Source of the DNA: Actinomycetota bacterium
GTDB taxonomy: Bacteria > Actinomycetota > Actinomycetes > Actinomycetales > Dermatophilaceae
Reading direction: 5' to 3'
Assembly: GCA_020161815.1 (NCBI GenBank)
Contig: JAIUOP010000001.1
Span: forward strand, 248,001-312,000
Length of the DNA stretch: 64,000 nt
The notes under the pieces were generated by a model. The model was not told the DNA's origin and made no database searches. It saw only the letters and a program-made list of their open reading frames with translations. Every line of letters starts with the position of its first letter. Within the stretch, counting starts at the first letter, position 1. Positions 1-6,929 of this stretch are shown here, in pieces. Position numbers and translations under genes: made by a program.

Positions 1-525
1 CCGACCAATGACCTCGACATCGAGACCCTGACCTCGCTCGAGGATGTCCTCGACGGGTGGGCGGGCACCCTGCTCGTCGTCTCGCACGACCGCTACCTCC
101 TCGAGCGGGTCTGTGACCGCCAGGTCGCGCTGCTCGGTGACGGCCGGATCCGGGACCTGCCCGGAGGTGTCGACCAGTACCTCCAGCTCCGCGCCGCCTC
201 CCCGGCGCTCGGGCAGCGTCCGCCGGTCCCCGCGGCGGCGTCCGGTGCGACACTCGGCGCCGTGGCCGGGGGCTCGGCGTCGACCACCGCGACCGGGCCG
301 GCCGCCTCCGCCGCCGACCAACGCGAGGCCCGCAAGGTGATGGCCCGGGTCGAGAAGCAGCTGAGTCGGCTCGCCGAGCGCGAGCAGCGCCTCCACGACG
401 GCATGGCCGCCGCTGCCACGGACCACCAGCGGGTCCTGGAGCTCAATCGGGAGCTGCGTGAGGTCGTCGACGAGCGCGAGGCCCTCGAACTCGAGTGGCT
501 GGAGGCGGCCGAGGTCGTCTCCTGA
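1..525 (+). CDS. ABC-F family ATPase, C-terminal part (partial at window edge)
   Basis: The reading frame is open from base 1 and ends at a TGA at 523-525, so only the last 174 residues are present. The visible part begins inside the second nucleotide-binding domain: PTNDLDIETL is the Walker B region typical of ABC-F proteins, followed by the switch histidine in LLVVSHDRYLL. After the ATPase domain comes a low-complexity Ala/Pro/Ser/Thr linker (about residues 60-100) and a charged C-terminal coiled coil (EARKVMARVEKQ onward) like the DNA- or ribosome-binding tail of Uup-type proteins. ABC-F proteins have no membrane segments and act on the ribosome. Family assignment is firm; the exact subfamily cannot be fixed from this fragment. 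Confidence 0.88.
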   Translation, partial: PTNDLDIETLTSLEDVLDGWAGTLLVVSHDRYLLERVCDRQVALLGDGRIRDLPGGVDQYLQLRAASPALGQRPPVPAAASGATLGAVAGGSASTTATGPAASAADQREARKVMARVEKQLSRLAEREQRLHDGMAAAATDHQRVLELNRELREVVDEREALELEWLEAAEVVS

Positions 526-558
526 GCCCCGAGGTCGTCTCCGCAGCCCGGTGCCGGG

Positions 559-1062
559 TCAGCTCTCGAGCGGGCCGAGGACGCGCCGGAGCAGGTCGGC
601 CAGCTGCTGGCGCTCGCCCACCGTGAGCGCCTCGAGGATCCCGTGCTCGTGGTCGAGCAGCTCGGCCATGGCGGCATCGACGGTCGTCAGCCCGAGGCTG
701 GTGAGGCGGACGATGACGCCGCGCCGGTCGGTCGCGGAGGGGCGACGCTCGACGAAACCCCGGGCCGCGAGGCGGTCCACCCGGTTCGTCATGGTCCCGC
801 TCGTCACGAGGGTCTCGGCGACCAGCTGCCCGGGTGAGAGCTCGTAGGGGTCACCGGCGCGCCGGAGCGCCGACAGCACGTCGAACTCCCAGCCGTCGAG
901 GGCCTGCTCGGCGAAGGCCGCACCGCGGGCGAGGTCGAGGCGACGGGCCAGGCGCGAGACCCGCGAGAGCACGGCCAGGGGAGTGACGTCGAGGTCGGGG
1001 CGGGCTTGCTCCCACGCAGCGATGATGCCGTCGACGTCGTCGGGTGTCCTCGGGCGGGGCAT
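559..1062 (-). CDS. MarR family transcriptional regulator
   Basis: A 167-residue protein of typical MarR length. The winged helix is clear: ALRRAGDPYELSPGQLVAETLVTSGTMTNRVDRLAARGFVERR (written here in parts) holds the recognition helix near SGTMTNRVDRL, and the wing carries the D-R-R pattern (SATDRRGVIVRLT). The N-terminal residues 1-50 and C-terminal helices after residue 120 would form the dimer interface. The ATG at 1062 faces the decayed methyltransferase on the plus strand. The 60-base gap between them contains three TCAAG elements that probably bind this protein. The ligand is unknown; such regulators usually control a neighbouring gene. Confidence 0.88.
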   Translation of the reverse strand: MPRPRTPDDVDGIIAAWEQARPDLDVTPLAVLSRVSRLARRLDLARGAAFAEQALDGWEFDVLSALRRAGDPYELSPGQLVAETLVTSGTMTNRVDRLAARGFVERRPSATDRRGVIVRLTSLGLTTVDAAMAELLDHEHGILEALTVGERQQLADLLRRVLGPLES

Positions 1063-1064
1063 GC

Positions 1065-1103
1065 GTCAAGAATACTCCTGTCAAGTATCTTGACATCAAG
1101 ATA
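1065..1103. promoter_or_regulatory. Candidate MarR operator cluster
   Basis: Three spaced elements are visible just upstream of the MarR start: TCAAGAAT at 1065, TCAAGTATCTTGA at 1081-1093 (a perfect TCAAG-3-CTTGA inverted repeat) and TCAAGATA at 1096. The region is much more AT-rich than its surroundings. Position and symmetry fit autoregulation by the MarR protein; binding is inferred. Confidence 0.6.
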
Positions 1104-1124
1104 AATGGTCCTACCGTTGAGGTC

Positions 1125-1448
1125 ATGTGCGCGTTGCAGCGGCCCCGGAGCGAGGAGCTCACGACCTACCTCGAGGCGCTCCTCGACCTCGGGCTGCGGG
1201 TCGACGCGTGGGAGAGCACCTACCTCCACCTCCTCGATCCCGGTGCGGACCGCGCCCATCCCGTCCTGGAGTGGGTGCGCGCCACCGGCCTGCGCCCGGC
1301 GCTGGCCGCCATCGACGACGACGGTGAGCGGACGGCATACGAAAGGGCGTATGCCGAGCGGCTGGCCGCGGCCTACCCGCGCGGTCCGCGGGGCGTGGTC
1401 CTTCCGTTCCGGCGGCTGTTCGCCGTGGGGCAACGCGCGCAGGCCTGA
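1125..1448 (+). pseudogene. tam: Trans-aconitate 2-methyltransferase remnant (C-terminal third)
   Basis: About 107 codons match only the C-terminal part of Tam-type methyltransferases. The hallmark segments are present in order: GLRVDAWESTYLHLL, PVLEWVRATGLRPAL, a Y-ERLAAAYP segment and the closing PFRRLFAV. The complete family is about 250-260 residues and starts with a SAM-binding Rossmann domain, of which nothing is present. The ATG at 1125 has no good ribosome-binding site and lies directly downstream of the MarR operators, so the deletion probably joined this tail to foreign upstream sequence. I read it as a relic; a short expressed protein cannot be excluded. Confidence 0.75.
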
Positions 1449-1856
1449 TCGCCGGGGCCTCCAGGGCTCCCCGCCCCACGCTGGACGAGCGGCCGTGGCC
1501 AGGTGCGCTGGAGGGTGCAGATTCGGGGGGCCGCGGCAGCGCTGGGCCGATGATCCTGTGGGGAAGCGGTCCAACAGCCCGCAATCCAACAGATTCGGAC
1601 CGAAAGTGCGGGGATCGAACGGGCCGTTTCGGGCAAATCGTGCGGTCCGAAGTGTGAAACAAACCAATCCAAATGCCCGAAACGCTTTCCGTGGGGTCTG
1701 CCGACATGCTTTGATGACGATCGTGGGTCGCGACGGCGCGACCAGGTGCTGTCCTCGTCGTCGTGGCTCGTTGAGGTGGGTGTGAGCCCGCCGCATGCTC
1801 GTGGTTCTCCCAGGCTTGCCCGAGGCCCTGCCTCTGACGGAAAGGATCTCCCACCC
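1449..1856. promoter_or_regulatory. 408-base intergenic region upstream of the fructose PTS gene with repeated operator-like elements
   Basis: No gene is seen. TTCGGACCGAA at 1594-1604 is an inverted repeat around one base, and CGGTCCGAA recurs at 1643-1651. TCCAACAG occurs twice (1570 and 1585). GAAACGCTTTC at 1679-1689 has the GAAA-3-TTTC symmetry of LacI-type operators. The stretch 1650-1720 is AT-richer and could hold the promoter. Together these suggest sugar-responsive control of the downstream PTS genes, but the regulator is not in this window. Confidence 0.45.
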
Positions 1857-3926
1857 ATGGCGCTCATCACCGAAGGCCAGGTCGCCCTCGACCTCGCCGC
1901 GCCCGATCGACACGATGCCACCCGACAACTCGCCGAGCGCCTCGTCGCCTCGGGCCGCTGCACGGACATCGAGACCTTCCTCGCCGACGTGCGAGCGCGT
2001 GAGGAGAAGATGGCCACCGGCCTCCCCGGCGGGATCGGCATCCCCCACGCCCGCAGTGCCGCGATCACCGAGCCCTCGCTCGTCTTCGGTCGTGCCGCCG
2101 ACGGCATCGACTGGGGCGCCAAGGACGGCCCGGCCAACCTCGTCTTCCTCATCGCCGCCCCCGAGGGTGGTGGCGAGGCCCACATGCAGATGCTGCCCAA
2201 GCTGGCCCGGGCCCTGATGAAGAAGGACTTCAAGGCTGCCCTCCTCGCAGCCCAGACCCCGGGTGAGGTCGTCGACATCGTCAACGCCGAGGTCGCCCTC
2301 GACGGCGACGCGGGCGCTGCTCCCGCCGCCGCTGCTGCTCCGGCTGCCGCTGCGGCCGCTCCGGCCGCTGCCGCCGCTGCCGCCGCCCCCGCGGCGGCCG
2401 CCGGCCTCAACCTCGTCGGCGTCACCTCCTGCCCGACCGGCATCGCGCACACCTACATGGCCGCCGAGGCCCTCGAGAACGCCGCCAAGGCCGCCGGCCA
2501 CACGATGAAGGTCGAGACCCAGGGCTCCGCCGGCTCCACGCCCCTCTCGCGCGCCGAGATCGAGGCCGCCGACGCCGTCGTCTTCGCCCACGACCTCCCG
2601 GTCAAGGACATCGGCCGGTTCGCCGGCAAGCCGGTCGTCGACGTGGGCGTGAAGAAGGCCATCAGTGACGGCCCCCAGCTCATCGCGCAGGCCGCCGACG
2701 CTGCCGCTGCCCACCGCGCCAACCCGGGCTCGGTCGCCACGGTCGGTGCCGGCGGCGCTGCCGCAGCCGGTGGCCTGGCCAGCAAGGTCGACGCCGATGC
2801 CCCGCTGGGCACCCGCATCCGCCAGTGGCTGATGACCGGTGTGTCCTACATGATCCCGTTCGTCGCCGCGGGCGGCATCCTCATCGCGCTCGGCTTCATG
2901 CTGTCCAACGCAGCGTTCGGCCAGGACGGCCCGGTCGAGATCGTCAAGTACGGCCTGACCGCCGAGGGTGACTACAACATCGTCAACAACTTCAACCCGC
3001 TCAGCATCACCTCGTGGGCGGCGCTGCTGTTCGTCATCGGCGCAGCAGCCTTCGGCTTCCTCGTCCCGATCCTCTCCGGCTTCATCGCCTTCGCGATCGC
3101 CGACCGCCCCGGCCTGGCCCCGGGCATCGTCGGCGGCTCGGTCGCCGCGACCATGGGCACCGGCTTCCTCGGTGGTCTGGTCACCGGCATCGTCGGCGGC
3201 CTGGTCGCGCGCTGGGTCGCCTCGTGGAACGTCCCCAAGGGCGTGCGCGGCGTCATGCCGGTCGTCGTCATCCCCCTGCTCTCGACCCTGATCAGCGTCG
3301 GCCTGTTCATTGCCGTCCTCGGTCGTCCGGTCAAGGGCCTGGCCGATGGCCTCAACTCCTGGCTCAACGGCATGACCGGTGCCAGCACGATCGTCCTCGG
3401 CCTGATCCTCGGCGCGATGATGGGCTTCGACCTCGGTGGCCCGGTCAACAAGGTCGCCTACTCGTTCGCGACGGCCGGCCTGGCCGCGGCGGGCACCGCC
3501 TCCAACGCCCCGCAGCTGAAGATCATGGCCGCCGTCATGGCTGCCGGCATGGTCGCACCGCTCGCGATGGCACTGGCCACCACCGTCCGTCCGAAGCTCT
3601 TCACCGAGCCGGAGCGGGAGAACGGCAAGGCGGCCTGGCTGCTCGGTGCCTCGTTCATCTCCGAGGGCGCCATCCCGTTCGCTGCCGCCGACCCGGCCCG
3701 CATCATCGCCTCCTCGGTCATCGGCTCCTCGATCACGGGCGCCCTGGCGATGGCCTTCGGCACCACGCTGCGCGCCCCCCACGGCGGCATCTGGGTGCTC
3801 CCGCTCATCGGCAACTTCCTCATGTTCCTCGTCGCGCTCGTCGTCGGTGTCGTCGTGATGGCCGGTATCGTCGTGGCCCTCAAGTCGCGCTCGAACGTCG
3901 CGGCCCTCGAGGACGTCGTCGCCTGA
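1857..3926 (+). CDS. fruA: PTS fructose transporter subunit IIABC
   Basis: A 689-residue fused permease that phosphorylates fructose while importing it. Order of domains: EIIA (about residues 1-147) with the phosphorylated His64 in GGIGIPHARS; an extreme Ala/Pro linker (about 155-182); EIIB (about 185-290) with active-site Cys192 in GVTSCPTGIAHTYMAAE; and EIIC from about residue 325 with many membrane segments. The ATG at 1857 is chosen because MALITEGQVALDL is the normal EIIA beginning and GGAAAGG lies about ten bases upstream; an in-frame extension to 1746 has no homology-like content. It is followed after 30 bases by HPr, so the two are probably cotranscribed. The usual partner fruK (1-phosphofructokinase) is not adjacent. 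Confidence 0.95.
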   Translation: MALITEGQVALDLAAPDRHDATRQLAERLVASGRCTDIETFLADVRAREEKMATGLPGGIGIPHARSAAITEPSLVFGRAADGIDWGAKDGPANLVFLIAAPEGGGEAHMQMLPKLARALMKKDFKAALLAAQTPGEVVDIVNAEVALDGDAGAAPAAAAAPAAAAAAPAAAAAAAAPAAAAGLNLVGVTSCPTGIAHTYMAAEALENAAKAAGHTMKVETQGSAGSTPLSRAEIEAADAVVFAHDLPVKDIGRFAGKPVVDVGVKKAISDGPQLIAQAADAAAAHRANPGSVATVGAGGAAAAGGLASKVDADAPLGTRIRQWLMTGVSYMIPFVAAGGILIALGFMLSNAAFGQDGPVEIVKYGLTAEGDYNIVNNFNPLSITSWAALLFVIGAAAFGFLVPILSGFIAFAIADRPGLAPGIVGGSVAATMGTGFLGGLVTGIVGGLVARWVASWNVPKGVRGVMPVVVIPLLSTLISVGLFIAVLGRPVKGLADGLNSWLNGMTGASTIVLGLILGAMMGFDLGGPVNKVAYSFATAGLAAAGTASNAPQLKIMAAVMAAGMVAPLAMALATTVRPKLFTEPERENGKAAWLLGASFISEGAIPFAAADPARIIASSVIGSSITGALAMAFGTTLRAPHGGIWVLPLIGNFLMFLVALVVGVVVMAGIVVALKSRSNVAALEDVVA

Positions 3927-3956
3927 TCGGCACCCCTTCCACTCAAGGAGAAGCAC

Positions 3957-4226
3957 ATGGCACAGCGCACCGTCAGCATCGCGTCCTCGGTCGGGTTGCA
4001 CGCCCGTCCGGCGGCGATCTTCGTCGAGCAGGCATCGCAGAGTGGCCTGGACGTCGAGATCGGTCGTCCGGGGGAGGACGCGGTCGATGCGACCTCGATC
4101 CTGGGCGTGATGGCCCTGGGGGCCAAGCACGGCGAGGAGGTCGTGCTCACCGCGGAGGGCGAGGGGGCCGAGGAGGTGCTCGACGGCCTGGTCGAGCTCC
4201 TTTCGCGCGACCTCGACGCCGAGTGA
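3957..4226 (+). CDS. ptsH: Phosphocarrier protein HPr
   Basis: An 89-residue HPr, the normal size. Phosphorylatable His15 lies in GLHARPA, and the second conserved region reads DATSILGVMALGAKHG, around the helix that interacts with EI and EIIA domains. HPr carries phosphate from enzyme I to the EIIA domain encoded just upstream. A clear ribosome-binding site (CAAGGAG) lies about six bases before the ATG. A strong hairpin terminator follows 18 bases after the stop, closing a two-gene fruA-ptsH operon. Enzyme I (ptsI) is not in this window. Confidence 0.95.
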   Translation: MAQRTVSIASSVGLHARPAAIFVEQASQSGLDVEIGRPGEDAVDATSILGVMALGAKHGEEVVLTAEGEGAEEVLDGLVELLSRDLDAE

Positions 4227-4243
4227 TCTGACCTTCACCAACA

Positions 4244-4276
4244 GCGGGCCCGGACGCGCACAGCGTCCGGGCCCGC
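4244..4276. terminator. GC-rich hairpin terminator after ptsH
   Basis: A perfect 14-bp stem (4244-4257 with 4263-4276) with a 5-base loop GCACA lies 18 bases downstream of the ptsH stop. No T tract follows, as is common for actinobacterial terminators. Confidence 0.75.
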
Positions 4277-4325
4277 CGGCGTTGGTTGCGGCTTCGGGGG
4301 TTGGCGCCTCCGGACCGGCAGTCGC

Positions 4326-4362
4326 GTGGACGTGGTGGGGTCAGAACCCTCCACACGTCCAC
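4326..4362. terminator. Second hairpin between ptsH and the convergent TetR gene
   Basis: GTGGACGTG at 4326-4334 pairs with CACGTCCAC at 4354-4362, with further imperfect pairing inside. It lies 46 bases beyond the TetR stop on the minus strand, so it probably terminates that gene. Confidence 0.5.
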
Positions 4363-4407
4363 CCCAGCGGCACCGGGCGGTCCGCGAGGCCGGAGCGGCG
4401 TGACCGG

Positions 4408-5055
4408 TCAGTCGGAGCGGCCCAGGCGTGGCGTCCGCTCGAGCCCGGTGAGTCCGTTCCACGCGAGGTTGACCAGGTGGGCGGCCACCTCCTGCTTCTT
4501 GACCTTGCTGTTCTCCAGCCACCACTGGCCGGTCAGGGCGACCATGCCGACGAGCATCTGGGCATACATCGGAGCCGCCTTGGGGTCGAGCCGTCGGCTC
4601 TTGAACTGCGCGACCATGATGTGCTCGACCTGGCTGGCGACATCGGAGATGAGGCTGGCGAAGGAGCCGGTCGACTGCCCGGGGGGGCTGTCGCGCACGA
4701 GGATCCGGAAGCCGTCGGTGGAGCCCTCGATGTAATCGAGCAGCGCGAGGGCAGCCGCCTCGAGGATCTCGTGGCTGGACTGCGAGGAGGTCAGGGCCGA
4801 GGTGATGGTGCCGAGGAGGCGCTCGATCTCGCGGTCGACGACGACGGCATACAGGCCTTCCTTGCCGCCGAAGTGCTCGTAGACGACCGGCTTCGACACC
4901 CCCGCCCTCGCCGCGATCTCCTCGACCGTCGTGGCCTCGAAACCCTTGGTGGCGAACAGGCTTCGCCCGATCCCGACGAGCTGCTCGCGCCGCTCTCGAC
5001 CGGTCATCCGCGCCCGGGACTTGGGTGCCTTGGCTGGTTTCGGGTCCGGGCTCAC
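4408..5055 (-). CDS. TetR/AcrR family transcriptional regulator
   Basis: A 215-residue regulator. After a basic N-terminal tail the TetR helix-turn-helix occupies about residues 20-67: REQLVGIGRSLFATKGFEATTVEEI, then RAGVSKPVVYEHFGGKEGLY. The remaining helical part (75-200) would bind a ligand and dimerise. The start is a GTG at 5055. The gene sits between the fructose operon and the tRNA-Gln/glmU region; in Mycobacterium tuberculosis a TetR gene (Rv1019) also separates glmU from mfd, so this is probably the orthologous conserved regulator. Target genes are not known from the sequence. Confidence 0.9.
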   Translation of the reverse strand: MSPDPKPAKAPKSRARMTGRERREQLVGIGRSLFATKGFEATTVEEIAARAGVSKPVVYEHFGGKEGLYAVVVDREIERLLGTITSALTSSQSSHEILEAAALALLDYIEGSTDGFRILVRDSPPGQSTGSFASLISDVASQVEHIMVAQFKSRRLDPKAAPMYAQMLVGMVALTGQWWLENSKVKKQEVAAHLVNLAWNGLTGLERTPRLGRSD

Positions 5056-5166
5056 CTGACCATTCTGCCCCCGCGGCGCCGGCGGCTGGTCGCGCGCCGT
5101 CGACTACGGCGTATGCCGTCCGCTCGCGTAGCCTTGCCTTTGCCCTTTGACCGTGGTCGGGGCCGT

Positions 5167-5245
5167 TCCCCGGTTGGTCTGCTGGCAGGGCCCGCCTGAC
5201 TTTGAATCAGGACAAGCGACGTAGGTTCGATTCCTACCCGGGGAG
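5167..5245 (+). tRNA. tRNA-Gln, anticodon UUG
   Basis: The cloverleaf folds by hand: acceptor TCCCCGG (5167-5173) with CCGGGGA (5238-5244), D stem GGTC/GGCC, anticodon stem CCTGA/TCAGG around loop CTTTGAA (anticodon TTG), T arm GTAGG-TTCGATT-CCTAC and discriminator G. CCA is not encoded. Two features are odd: two bases instead of one join the D and anticodon stems, and the variable region ACAAGCGAC is nine bases long. A tRNA-Gln gene near glmU is a conserved arrangement in actinobacteria, which supports it being real. Confidence 0.8.
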
Positions 5246-5268
5246 CTCGCTGTCCCGGGTCGGGGAGC

Positions 5269-6789
5269 TCACCGTCCGGGACCGGGCGTCGGCGTGGGGT
5301 CGGTCGGGGTCGGGGTCGGCGCGCTGCTCGAAGGGGTGGCCGTCGCCGAGGGGGTTGGGCTCTCGGTCGTGGGCGTGGCGGTCGGCGTCGGCGCTGCCGA
5401 CGTGGAGGCAGTGGTGCTCGGCGCCCTCGTGACGGCGCGGGTCGGGGTCCTCGTCGGCGTCGCCCGGGTCGACGGGGTGGGCGTCGCCGAGGGTATCGGG
5501 GTCGCAGCGGTGGAGGACGGCGTCGCGCTCGGGCTCGGCACGGATGGAGTCGGGGTGGAGGTCGGGCTCTGGAGCGGGGACGCGGTGGGCAGCACCTGGC
5601 CGTCACGTGGTGAGGGGGTCTCCGCGCGGGGTGCGAGCAGCGCCCAGGCCCAGGCCGCCAGCCCGAGGACGAGCAGGGCCGACAGCGCGAGGACGAGGAG
5701 CCGACCCTGACCCGGACGGCCCGGCGCGCGCGCCGGACGCGGCGATGCCGGGGCCCGAGGAGGTCGCGGGGTCCGGGCGGGGCGCACGTCCGCCACCGCG
5801 GCCGGCGCCACGGCCGCCCTCGGGCCGGGCAGCCAGGCCAGGGCCGAGCCGCTGGCCGACACCGGCAGGCCGGCCGCGATCCACGCCGGCGGGGGCTGGT
5901 CCGCGACCGGGAGGTCGTGGTCCGGTGTGGGGAGGTCGTGGTCCTCCGCGTGCGTCGACGCGATGGCTCCGTGGGTGTCCGCGGTCGAGGCATCCGCCTC
6001 GGCGGCGAGGCGGCTGTCGAGGTCGGCCAGGGCGCTGACCCAGGCGGACCGCGCCGACTCGGCCACCCCGTCCTCGGGGCTGCCGCTGAGGACGACCAGG
6101 GTGGGTCGGTGCTGGCCGGACACGCGCAGCGTGTCGTAGGTGCGGGAGGCATCGGGGTGGTCCAGGCCGATGAGGGGCTCGGGCCACTTCTGCCCCTCGT
6201 CGTCCCAGCCGTCCTCGTCGGGCCCGGCCTCGGTCGGCGAGGGCGGCAGGATCGGTGGGACGTAGGGCAGGAAGCTGGTCCCGTCGGCGGCCACCACGGC
6301 CGCCGCGCCCAGGCCGAAGCGGACCACGCGCACCCCGGCGCGTCCGGCCAGTGCCACGACGAGCGAGGTTCCCTCGCCAGGGCCGGGAGTGCTCTCGCCC
6401 ACGGCCCCGGCACGCCAGCGGTTCATCACCCCCCGCGGCAGCGCCGAAGCGGCGGCGTCGAGGTCGCGACCGGTCGCGCCGAGCATCCGCTGCGCCGCTT
6501 CCAGGGCGATCGCCACAGCCCGCCTCGCCTCGAGATCGGCGAGCTCGTCGCCGCCGCGATGGCGCCGCGATCGGGCGACGGCGATGATCCTGACCGGTCC
6601 GTCCTGGAGTGAATCTGCGGCCTCGGCCACCCCCTCCGCGCCTCGCCCGGTGTCCGCGCCGGTCAGCGCGGCCGACGCCCAGACGGCGTCATCCTGCGCG
6701 GCCGGGACCTGGTCCCGTCCGTCATCCCCACGTGCCCGCACCTCGGCCTCCGTCCGCTGCCCGCCCATTGTGCGCGACGCGACCGCCAT
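5269..6789 (-). CDS. PP2C-like (degenerate) membrane protein with Pro/Thr/Ser-rich extracellular tail
   Basis: A 506-residue protein with three parts. Residues 1-240 resemble a protein phosphatase 2C-type fold: a QDG segment (SLQDGPVRIIAVA), an ala-rich helix (RRAVAIALEAAQRML) and TSLVVALAGRAG-VRVVRFGLGAAAVVAADGT, which corresponds to the T-x-V--V-GD strand. The acidic DG and GD metal ligands are largely missing, so catalysis is doubtful. A proline-rich stretch precedes one membrane segment at about residues 362-384 (LLVLALSALLVLGLAAWAW). The last 120 residues are almost only Pro, Thr, Ser and Ala, like a glycosylated wall-spanning stalk. The ATG at 6789 is preferred; a GTG lies one codon earlier. 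PP2C assignment is inference. Confidence 0.6.
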   Translation of the reverse strand: MAVASRTMGGQRTEAEVRARGDDGRDQVPAAQDDAVWASAALTGADTGRGAEGVAEAADSLQDGPVRIIAVARSRRHRGGDELADLEARRAVAIALEAAQRMLGATGRDLDAAASALPRGVMNRWRAGAVGESTPGPGEGTSLVVALAGRAGVRVVRFGLGAAAVVAADGTSFLPYVPPILPPSPTEAGPDEDGWDDEGQKWPEPLIGLDHPDASRTYDTLRVSGQHRPTLVVLSGSPEDGVAESARSAWVSALADLDSRLAAEADASTADTHGAIASTHAEDHDLPTPDHDLPVADQPPPAWIAAGLPVSASGSALAWLPGPRAAVAPAAVADVRPARTPRPPRAPASPRPARAPGRPGQGRLLVLALSALLVLGLAAWAWALLAPRAETPSPRDGQVLPTASPLQSPTSTPTPSVPSPSATPSSTAATPIPSATPTPSTRATPTRTPTRAVTRAPSTTASTSAAPTPTATPTTESPTPSATATPSSSAPTPTPTDPTPTPGPGR

Positions 6790-6887
6790 CACGGTGCAGG
6801 TCGCGCAAAGCCGCCGCAGTGCGCGGCGTGGCGCCTCTCATGCAGAGCCGGGGATGCCGCCGGGCCGACCCATCGCAGAGGAGTCGG

Positions 6888-6893
6888 TAGAGT
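6888..6893 (+). promoter_or_regulatory. Putative -10 element for glmU
   Basis: TAGAGT lies 36 bases upstream of the glmU GTG, which would give a leader of about 30 bases containing the AGGAG ribosome-binding site. No convincing -35 is seen. Confidence 0.45.
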
Positions 6894-6929
6894 TGCCGGG
6901 TCGAATGACCCCCACCCAGGAGCGCCTGC

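Noticed and set aside
804..4241. A 1145-codon open frame on the minus strand opposite fruA-ptsH
   Set aside because: It is a GC-rich antisense shadow: composition is Arg/Gly/Asp/Glu repetitive, it has no domain, and it covers three well-supported genes.
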